A stretch of DNA of 64,000 nucleotides from assembly GCF_026151205.1 (NCBI RefSeq), contig NC_087080.1:12075837-12139836 (forward strand). Reading direction: 5' to 3'. This DNA is from Bolinopsis microptera. Lineage: Eukaryota > Ctenophora > Tentaculata > Lobata > Bolinopsidae. This document shows, in pieces, positions 47,349 to 64,000 of this stretch (position 1 is its first letter; each line of letters opens with the position of its first letter). A program made the position numbers and the translations under genes. The notes under the pieces were generated by a model, which was not told the origin of the DNA, searched no databases, and saw only the letters and a list, made by a program, of their open reading frames with translations.

Positions 47349-47825
47349 GATTGGGCGACATCTGTCCGACAGCGACATCTGTCCGAAAGCTGAATTAGGG
47401 ATTTCGGACAGATGTCGCTGTCGGACAGGAGTCGTTTTTGGCGACATCTGTCCGAATTTCGGATCATATTGTAATTTCGGTTCACATTCGTATTTCACAA
47501 GCTCACGGGTAATCTCGTGACGTTCTAAAGCTGATGTGATCCCTTAAGATCTGATCCATCGATACGTGATTGACTAGTTGAGAACAGGATCGTGCAGGTG
47601 AAGGTCGGAAGTAGGACTGCAAATAAACTGTGGTAGTAAACTATAGCTCAGATCATATCTCAAATTGGACATGTTACGTATACAATTTAGCAAGTAACAG
47701 TTTAGATCATGTCTCTAATTGGAAATGTTCACAATTTCGGACAGATGTCGTTTTTTTTTGGTACCCTGATTCGGACAGATGTCGCTGTCGGACAGATGTC
47801 GCTGTCGGACAGGAGTCGTGTTACC
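47349..47825. mobile_element. MULE-type transposon, copy B (477-bp deletion derivative)
   Basis: Inverted relative of copy A: it begins GATTGGGCGACATCTGTCCG and ends AGTCGTGTTACC, with both subterminal repeat clusters retained. Flanking 9-mers GTTTTTAAA and GTTTTAAAA match at 8 of 9 positions, a decayed target duplication. The transposase remnant is gone. The deletion joint holds a ~23-bp piece of the nested fold-back element (GGTGAAGGTCGGAAGTAGGA), so its parent probably already carried that insertion. Confidence 0.85.
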
Positions 47826-48746
47826 GTTTTAAAAGTCAAAGTATTTTATTGTCAATACAGTCAAACCCCAATTTACTTGAATTCTACAAAGAAACACCGT
47901 TTTCAAATTTTTCAGATGGACTAGAACTTTGCAGTTTATCCACCTATGCAAGCAACTAACATCAATATATTTTCTAAATTTCGAAATTCTGGTCAAAGGC
48001 AGTTAAACCTAACAGACGTGAAAGTATTAACATCTTCATTGTTCACCATGAATTATCAAGTACATAATATTATTATCTTACTCCAGCTAGAGTATATTAT
48101 CATAATATATTCAACAGTTTAATTTACCAGCAGTCGGGAGAGCAACTTGTCGTATCACTACATCCTTTGTTTTGCCAAAAATCTGTGGATTCATAACTTT
48201 TCTGAAATATTCAGTTTGAATGGTCGCTGAATAGAAAAATTTTATTGGGTACATTTTAAATCGATTCGGCAATAAGACAGTTTAACGATCACGAATTATT
48301 TTCAACATTTTTGTAAGTAGATATTATGACTATTTCAAGCCTATTATAGGCTACTATATACATATATTATGATTGAATTTGAGACGATAACTTGAAAATA
48401 AAAACCGATCTTGAACTGTACATATGATTACAATAGATACAATATTATGAAGCAAATATAAACGCAATGTCATGCAATATAATCATTTATGAAAGTTTCT
48501 GCCCACACAAACTGTATATAAAAAAAATGAAAATCAATTTCATCAATTATGCATGTCAAATTCTAAAATATAGTAAATAAGATTAAAATTGTGTCTGTCA
48601 TAACTAACTACAAACTGATATAATATAATGTGTAAATAAATAGTTGATTCCAAAGATATCATAATATAACATTACTAAATCAAACCAACCTCCTTCAAAA
48701 CCTGTGCCTACCATGCTTATTGTCTAACAATAAAGATCAATTTCCT
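47826..48746. other. Intergenic spacer 3' of WRAP73
   Basis: AT-rich, no recognised gene. It holds the presumed 3'UTR of the minus-strand WRAP73 gene; no canonical AATAAA was found close to the stop. Confidence 0.3.
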
Positions 48747-50078
48747 TCAAACACTTGTGCCATAATCAGGAAAATAACACAGGCAAAAGTGGTAATCACC
48801 TTTAAGAATGAGGCAGTTTCCCTTACAAGACCAAGCAATGCTTCTAACAGGTCCGAGCTCCCCGGCTCCGCTCAATGTCTCACAATTAGGAACTTTTAGT
48901 GCCAGGACACCTGATGAGCTCCATATATACACATGATCGGCATTGCAGCACATCGCTAGGATTTCATCTTTGTCTTTGGCATGTAGAGGATCCCAATCAA
49001 GTGTCACCACTGGAGCTTGGTGGACGATCAAAGAGCAGAGGGACAGATCCTCCATGTCCCAGATCCAGACTACACTTGGTGCTGAATCACACCGTGTTGC
49101 TAGATACCGTCCAGATGCTGAAAATGCTGTTAGACCAACACCAACCAGCAAATATGGATCATCGTGATTTGCTTTGACAAATGGCAGTTCAAAGTTTTCA
49201 TTGCTATCTTTTATTGCAAACCTGCTGCCACTATCACTGAATTCTTCAGCATACACAATAGTGTTCTTTGTTACAGCGTCAGTTGTATGCTTCCACTCCT
49301 TCAGAATACTCCAGGTCACACTATTCAGAAGTTTGCATGTTCCATCATAGCATCCCAGTGCAGCAAATTGTTCTGAAGAGGATGGTGAGACACACTTGAC
49401 ACCAAGCTTGTTGGAGTACAGATCAATTTTAATCTGACAAATTCCTTTGAAATTATAAACGAAGTAACGAGGTGTAAGATGAGAGTCACAGACAAGAATT
49501 GCATCATTGATAACATGACAACTTTCCAAGTCATCAGTGCCAACTTTGAAATTACACTGGAGTGTCCAGTCAGAGTATTTGAAGATACTTATGTAATCTT
49601 CTCTGTCTCTTCTTTCGCAGATAATAGCTTGTTTCTTGTAGAAAATACACCCAGCAGAGTTGAGCTTGGGATTTTGGATGTAACTTACTCGCTTGTGATT
49701 TAGAGACCATACATTGATCCTCACACCAAATTCAGACCAAGTCAGTATCTGCTTGGAATCTGGACACCACACTGCATCAACTAACCCAGAGGAACCTTCA
49801 TCCAACTTTGATGCACAAACTGAGTTCTGTATAGTCCAGAGCTGAGATACGCCCCTTTTGAAACACGAGGAAAGAAGTGACTTACTATTTGGAGCCCAGG
49901 TTACCTTGTCTATTGTATCTATGCAGGTCAAAACAGCAACAATCTGCAACGTTTCGAATTCTCGGACAACAAGTCGAAATTGAGACGCATTAGCAATATA
50001 CCTTCCATTTGGAGAGAAATAGCACTGTCCTTTGGTAAGCTTAAATGTCTCAGAAAGATTTATACCTTGAGATGTCAT
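48747..50078 (-). CDS. WRAP73: WRAP73 (WDR8), WD-repeat centrosome protein, single exon
   Basis: A 443-residue uninterrupted frame, similar in length to human WRAP73 (~460). It starts at the first ATG (50076-50078, MTSQGINLSETFKL); the frame upstream has no ATG before a stop. Diagnostic stretches match the family along its length: NLSETFKLT, FRLVVREFETLQIV, KRGVSQLW, DEGSSGLVDAVWCPD, SDWTLQCNF, LGCYDGTCKLLNSVTWSI, GRYLATRCDSAP, VWIWDMEDL, DYHFCLCYFPD. WD repeats form propellers; WRAP73 acts with SSX2IP at centrosomes and spindle poles (established). Human WRAP73 has many introns while this copy has none, although neighbouring genes do. The reading frame is intact and looks functional. Confidence 0.93.
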   Translation of the reverse strand: MTSQGINLSETFKLTKGQCYFSPNGRYIANASQFRLVVREFETLQIVAVLTCIDTIDKVTWAPNSKSLLSSCFKRGVSQLWTIQNSVCASKLDEGSSGLVDAVWCPDSKQILTWSEFGVRINVWSLNHKRVSYIQNPKLNSAGCIFYKKQAIICERRDREDYISIFKYSDWTLQCNFKVGTDDLESCHVINDAILVCDSHLTPRYFVYNFKGICQIKIDLYSNKLGVKCVSPSSSEQFAALGCYDGTCKLLNSVTWSILKEWKHTTDAVTKNTIVYAEEFSDSGSRFAIKDSNENFELPFVKANHDDPYLLVGVGLTAFSASGRYLATRCDSAPSVVWIWDMEDLSLCSLIVHQAPVVTLDWDPLHAKDKDEILAMCCNADHVYIWSSSGVLALKVPNCETLSGAGELGPVRSIAWSCKGNCLILKGDYHFCLCYFPDYGTSV

Positions 50079-50084
50079 GAACAC

Positions 50085-52336
50085 AAACTTTCTAGGAGTA
50101 ATTATTGTGAACTATCATTTTTAGAAGAACATTATAATTGGCAGGAGACTAATAACGGTAGCTCCATGAAATAGAAAATATCATTTAATTTATATTATTC
50201 AAAACAACTATACAATCATGGGCTGAGTGTGACTGGTGTGGCAGCTATGTACAGTGACAATCAAAAAGTACAATCAATCTTAGAACATTTAAGTATGATA
50301 AAGAAGTCTACTGAGACAGAAAGTTGTGTCAAATGTGCATGCTTAAACTAAATGCAGCACCACAAATCTAATAATTTGTTGAGAATGTTACAAGGAGCAA
50401 ATTTAATGCAATTCAAATCAATAGAATCTTGATCCTTGAATATCAAGACTGCTGCAATTTTATCAGGTTAAATATAATAACACAGAAGAATTGCTCTAAA
50501 GCAGCAACAAAAATCCTAAAAAATCAAATACTCAACTACCCAACATAACATAACATTATAAATAATGCTTCTCTGGGCATCTCAAAAAAGAAATTCACAG
50601 AAAATGAACAAATTACCCAAGCTCAAAATATTCAAATTACTTTCAAAGTCATGTGTGAACAAAATTGAGAATACCCATAGCTTCTACCTGGAAAAAAGCT
50701 GCTAGCAAATTCCAGGATTAAACGATTTGCAATGTGCAATTACAAAAAGAGCACATTCAGCTAGCAACGAGCACATTCATCATCGTTAAGTCAAAAATAG
50801 AACGAATCACCAATTTAAAACCGGCAAAATGTGTTCTAACGAGAATTTTGTTTTAGCGCTCGATTTATTATTTATAATTGGTACATCGTAAGTTTTAAAA
50901 CGTGTGCGCGGCGCAGTTTAAGTTTTTATGTTCGTTTTTGACATACTAATTTTAAATTAAATACAACACTACAAATCTATTACATTTATTGAGAAAATTA
51001 TGTAATGTAACGCGATGGAAGTTCTTTAAGCGGGCAATTCCAGTCCAAACCCTGAATACATGACGTAAAAGATTCGTTTTCACTTGTTTGCATAAAAAGC
51101 ATTATAATACGTTGCATGCCACTTTTCGCGCGCCGATACGTAACATGTATCAAGTTCGTTTTGCGTTTATCATTTGCATGACTCGTTTTGTTTTTGACGG
51201 ATGTTACTCGTCTAAATTTCTTCGAAGTAGCGCGCGCCGCTTTCTTCTCGAAATGTTAAAAGTAGCGCGCGCCGGGCCAGACCATTAACAATGGTCAAGT
51301 TTTGTTTCAATAACTAAACACCAACAAAACTTAATGAATTTTTAAAAACATTTTGTACATTGCAATAAATTCATGAATATTGCCTTGTCGTGAAGGTACC
51401 AAAAATGAATTATGGTCAGTATTTAAACAAAACAATTTTTACAATCATTACATTAATTCAAATTTAATTGACAAATTACTTAACGGGTGATACTCATAAA
51501 ATATCTGTTCCAACTCGGCACGCGTCCTGGTAGGTTGTAAACATACAACAAATTACTGATTATTTTATTGTCATACGTTGTATGACCCGCCGCGCACGAA
51601 GTGCGCGGCTCCCCCTGTATAGTGAAGCGACCGTATAGTGAAGCGACCGTGGGGGTCACCACGTGATACAATTATTTTACAGTCACACTGGTAAATAACG
51701 CAATTATTAACAATTAAGCAAAGTTTAATTGTGCGTGGTTTAAATTCATTTAGATATCTCTGATATGACAGACAATTTAAAATTATAATAATATATAATA
51801 CCTTTTTATAGTTTTACTTTGATTTAAACCCAAATCACAACTATTCGTAACTCATAGTTTAGTTAATAGTTATATGGCCATGTCACGTGATCGAAAACAT
51901 TTTCGTTATGAAAATTAATGATTAACGAACGTGTGATATTTGTAAAATATTTCTTTCGATCTACTAAGACTGTCACGTCGACGAAGCGAACTTTGCTTTG
52001 CTGTACACGTTATATACCTAATCACTCGACACTCATTCCACATTCGGCCGCGAAAAGATCAGGCGATGATGATTATAATCACTATACACTCGACTGTCAC
52101 GTGACCTTTTCAACCCGATCTCTAGCTGCTCTGAACGATTATTCGAAAACCTAACCTTCTAATCTGATTTCAATCCGTAACAAATAAAGCATATGCTGAA
52201 ACCCTAACGAGAAATTATACCAATTTCCTTATACCATATTGATATATGGTCATATCACGTGATTGAGACAGTTTTCGCCAATATACGAATATCTTGCCAG
52301 GGGAGCATTTAATTTTAACCCCTATGCCTATGTCAT

Positions 52337-52368
<32 letters not shown>

Positions 52369-54291
52369 GATTCGGAATCAGCGTCTGAAAATACACCGAC
52401 TCAGATTATTTTCATATTCTTAGGGCTTTTTCGCAAGAATTTTCTTAAAATTTGGGTGAGCGATTTGTTGGGGGTCAGGCTTGACGGATGATGCTTCTCG
52501 AAATTTTAGTCGGAGGCAAGTGCTACGAAGGCTCAGGCTTACTGCTTACTGGTTTAGATTACGTAGTATTCAGCATGCTGGGATGTGGGAGAAGTAGTAT
52601 AGATTAATTAAGAATTTAGTTACGGATGATGTGGAAATGGGAAAGGGGATCGGAGGTCCAGATTGCAGATTGGGTGATTTAAGAAAGACTATGGGACCAA
52701 TTTCTGATAACTTTATTCGTGATTAACAAAATAAAAATCTATTTGAAAACAATTTAATTATTGATACATAACATTACATGTTGTCATAACACTTTCAGAA
52801 GAGAGAATATTTTATATTAATAACATTTACTACGTTGCATTTTTTATATAATGTATTATATCTTCCAACAAAAATAAATTCTTTGAGTGTTAACTCTCCG
52901 ATATGAAGCAGAAAATTAGTGACCAGTTGTGGAACGTAATTGAGCGACTTTTTCAGCTCTCGGATGACCTCAAATTTTCCTGCCGTCAAATCGGTAATAC
53001 GAAATTTCAACTTTGTAGCACGTGAAAACTAATTTTACTAAGCGGAAAATACTGCCACTTTCTGTGTCATTTTCAAGATCAAATAGCCACTCTGCAATGT
53101 ACAATTAATTTAAAGGGGTGACGCTCCGGTGCAGCAGCTAGTAAACGGTTACTTTACGACACAGAAAGCTAGTCTTCTAGAAAGTAGCTGTAAAAATTAA
53201 AATCACCCCGACACAAGTACTGGCATTCAGAGTTCACAGACATTATATTATATATCAAGTAGCCAGAGTCACACTAGTAAATTAATCATGTATAACTAGA
53301 ACAGTGCGCTATACAGCTTGTTATGATAACAAAATGTTAATAATGTCAACAATATGAGAACTAATTTTACGTTTTTTCCGAATGTATCAGGATTAAACTG
53401 AAGAAAAATAGATTGGAGTGACGTTGGAAGAATAGGTGAGATGAGAATTAAAAACTGTCAATAACAATTATAATAACTGATAAAAACAAAATCTTTAATA
53501 TTGCAGTATAATTATAAGCACCTTATTGAATATTGCCACGAGCAGTATACGGCCAATTCAAGAATTTTCGTATTATATTAATATTATTAATGTAATCATT
53601 ATATGCTACCCCTATCATGTCATTTAACTGGACATTTAAGAAATTGCCGCAACAGAAGTGTATTGGGAAAACAACGTGTACTATTACATTCTACATTAAA
53701 CATTGAGTCAACATGGCATGTGATGGGAATTCCAAAAGGGGAGCGGCACTAATTAACTAATTATCAATTGATAAACTAATAATTAATTAATTACTAATCA
53801 AATTTTATATCATAGATCCACTGTAAAACAAAGGTGTTCTACAGTACAGCAGAGCTCTCAGTTTGATACAATACGTCAGTGCTTGATTCTAGTTAATCTA
53901 CAACTTAAAACTATTAACAAAAGGCCATCATTCAAATATATTAGTGGCATTCCAAAAGGAACAAAGTGGAAGTCATTATATTAAACATCCTTATAACATA
54001 ATATTAAACAATGAGTTAGACACAGTAAGACGAGTATTCAGTAAGCATTCCCTGACATCTCGTTTATATCAACTGATAATACTATTATCATTGCAAGTCT
54101 AAAGGGCACGTTCAATCGACACTACTAGACCATAGAGCGGTACACACGGCACGCGGCGCGCTACACGGCACGGGGCGTGCTTCTCAACACGAGGACTCAA
54201 TTCACCTTGATTCTTCAAGTTCAACTTGATGATCTTGTCACTCTCACACAGGATAGATATAAGCTAATCTCAATATATAAGTCTCGCTACG
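50085..54291. other. Intergenic spacer between WRAP73 and the PKA gene
   Basis: No gene supported. A GC-rich patch at 51130-51285 repeats AGTAGCGCGCGCCG at about 51228 and 51262. A 31-base G run lies at 52337-52367. A frame at about 52450-52725 with one stop (RNFSRRQVLRRLRLTAYWF) may be an old retroelement piece. TTAATTA-type words cluster at 53750-53800. Confidence 0.35.
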
Positions 54292-61534
<7,243 letters not shown>

Positions 61535-61560
61535 CTGTAACAGTGCGATAAGTACAGATC

Positions 61561-64000
61561 CTGTTAAGTGACATGATGATGCTTTGAGAGTGTGTTTGTG
61601 GATCTTTTAGTGATTGCTTTGAAGGTGAGGGTTGAGTAATAGATGCTGTCTCGTCTTGATTCCTTTAATGATCCCTTTAATAATCCCTTTAATAATTCCT
61701 TTATGACTCATGATCATGATTCAGTGGAAGTGATGTGTTGAAAGGGTTCATAACTGACTCAGGCAATCGTGAATCTTACAATCAATATACTTGTTTTCTG
61801 GCATGTAATTAGGGAATAATATAGAGGGCCAGGTTTAGGCTTCTAATCCACTAATTGCACTTAAAAATAAAATAATGGGAGAGCAACCAAAGCAATTCAG
61901 TAGTTATCCTCCCATTCTTGGATTATATGTCTTTTTTGGGTGCTTGACTTGCTCAATGGTTGAGAAATTTAAAAGAATGCGTAAAATTTGTACAGAAATA
62001 AAATCATAGCGTAGGAATCATAAAATCAAAAAAACATATGCATAAAGCGAGTGACCATATGATACATATTATTTAAATATACATGTATGCATTTTTCGCT
62101 TATATTTTTTAGCATTGAAGGATCTAAGATCCAACAAGACTTCTGAAAATTGACTCCCGTCGAAATTGCTTGTTACAAAGACATGTCGGTTAGGAAGACC
62201 ATTATTCTTGCGACGTTAAATGCTTTTCCATGCTTCAACAATAATGTTACATACATAGATCTTCGCCTCGGTAACTTTTACTACTGTTGACTAAATATAT
62301 GAACGGTTACCGGGTTACGTACTATACTATTTCAGTGCGACTTTTGTAATGTAACCGAGTTCTGTAATAAAATCACCAAATCGAGTTATTGCAGCTTGTT
62401 AGATCAGTTAAGTGTCTATATTTTAAAGTACTGCAGATGCTGTTGTGTACATCAAACGCGTTAGTATATAATATATCATACTTTAAGAATCTACTCTGTA
62501 GGAATTAGGACAAATTCTCATTTCAACAGTAATTTTTAACACTTTGAAAGTACATTATCTATGGCGTGTATTGTTTTGTCTATTATATCAGCTTTAAAGC
62601 ATTTGAATCATCGTGTCAATTTTGTTTCCGGAACTATGGTGTTGCAGTCGTCATGAGAAGATTTGTTCACTCCAGTTTAAATGTTCCTTATTCGATGTCA
62701 CTGCTAAATATGGTGCTGCGCGATTGAATGTAACACAAAGAAGCTCGACCATGCACCTGTCACCCAAAATTTATTAGCAATTTGTCTCCTTAATAACAGC
62801 TGAGACGTAAAATTTACCGTGATACGTAGAGAGATTGCGGAAAAGCGTGATACGAAGACAGTTAACCACTCAGTAGAATTAGTCGAGGATTTGCTACACT
62901 TCCAGTCTTATCAAGATTTTACTTTCAAGCTCTTAATTGCAAATATTCTCTTGACCAACGACTGATCTTTGCGGAGAGACTACGCTCGTGACTGGCAATA
63001 TCGTATGAGAAGTGATTATAAATGAACACTGAGTGCAATAATTGCTGTCTGATACCACTGCAGTATAATTCATTCTGAGTTTTCGTTACATCATACTCGT
63101 AGTATGGGTGTAAAATGACAGATATTCGAGAACTGATAATATTATGCTTTCCAAAAAAGTTGATTGTTGTCGTCTATGTCTGCTCTTTAAAGGTTCAAAT
63201 TGTTGATAATACATCATCAAAATTCTGAAAGGTATCATAGCGTATAGGATTGAGAACTCAGGATGCCCAAAGAAATGTCAAATTAAAAAGCGACGGGGCA
63301 TCGACAGTCTTATGACGTCATAAAAACTTTGGCAGTGGGTTCAAATTAAACGACAGAAGTTAAGTGGTATATTCCCAGCAATGTTACATTGCATTGTGGT
63401 TGCAAATTTGATGCGACGTCACAAAATGGTACCACGTATGATGGTAATCGTTCATAGGAAAACGAGTAAACTTTTTGCGCCGCTGCATTTTATTTGAAGT
63501 GTCGATAATCATTTACTTACTTGATATAAACTATTTGAAATGGGGCCGGGATGATGTAGCGAATATACTGGAAAAAAGGTTACAATTGGTTGTTACATAG
63601 CATTAGGTGATCTTAAATAATGTACTACATATAATGCATGCAGCATGATGCATTTTTATTAGCACAATAGAACCGCAATTCAAGGTTTTCAAACATAATG
63701 TACTGAACTGAATATTTCATCTAAATTAAATCCTTATTCTGTGTAAGAATTACCATCAATATATTTTAAAATTGTGCAGATTATTATGACGTCCAAGAGC
63801 AGTCAGCACACTTCATTCATTGTTAGGACGTGTAAACAGAAATCTATAGTTAGACGTGTATCTAATATCTTATCCTCTCCTTTACACTCGACTCAATCCT
63901 TGATTAAAAGTGCAGCTCTCCATTCAACTTCATGAAATCAAACATGAACTGCTGATGTCGATTGAGTCCTGTATCGACTGAACGTGGAGAGCTCTCATGT
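61561..64000. other. Upstream PKA intron(s) or flank
   Basis: AT-rich, no gene supported. One 47-nt segment (63521-63567, minus) is framed by TTTTTTCCAG and GTAAGTAA splice-like signals and would read YIRYIIPAPFQIVYI; it does not clearly match PKA. No N-lobe exon was recognised. Confidence 0.35.

Noticed and set aside
47038-47520. 160-codon plus-strand frame and its antisense, overlapping MULE copy B
   Set aside because: Half of it is transposon end sequence made of short repeats that happen to stay open; the rest has no supported similarity.

Overview
This is animal (metazoan) nuclear DNA. Genes are sparse, spliced with GT-AG introns and set in AT-rich sequence full of microsatellites, minisatellites, LINE remnants and DNA transposons. 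The recognisable genes are animal ones: a PKA catalytic subunit whose visible introns fall at codon boundaries that, from memory, match the vertebrate gene; a PIM-family kinase; the centrosome protein WRAP73; a C6orf136/DUF2358 protein; and a thrombospondin type 1 (TSP1) protein. Low gene density, several-kb introns and two small secreted acidic proteins suggest an invertebrate, perhaps an early-branching one such as a cnidarian. That placement is inference.

Layout. 0-6.6 kb: LINE ORF1 and ORF2 remnants, a hAT-like MITE with a clean 8-bp target duplication, and a candidate 1.9-kb inverted-repeat element that ends in a near-perfect 129-bp hairpin. 6.7-7.3 kb (minus): the last three exons of a C6orf136-like gene; its 5' exons lie at 40.2-41.2 kb, also minus. 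17.27-18.85 kb: a MULE-type transposon with 9-bp target duplication, a broken FLYWCH transposase gene and a nested fold-back element. 23.4-24.4 kb: a 42-bp minisatellite. 26.8-35.5 kb (plus): the five-exon PIM-like kinase, apparently nested inside the C6orf136 intron, with several promoter-like clusters in its first intron. 38.9 kb: tRNA-Asp(GTC). 41.6-42.1 kb: an inverted second copy of the LINE ORF1 repeat. 42.6-46.5 kb (plus): two secreted-protein genes, one with a duplicated Asp-rich four-cysteine domain and one with a single TSP1 domain; the latter hosts a second fold-back transposon in intron 2. 47.35-47.83 kb: a deletion derivative of the 17-kb MULE. 48.7-50.1 kb (minus): intronless WRAP73. 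54.3-61.5 kb (minus): the 3' half of the PKA catalytic subunit gene; the 5' exons are unresolved or outside the window.

No operon or coordinated pathway is evident. The most notable items are the modular-TIR fold-back transposons with their nested and deleted relatives, the split C6orf136 gene with a kinase nested inside it, the duplicated Asp-rich secreted protein, and dispersed palindromes resembling RFX X-boxes.
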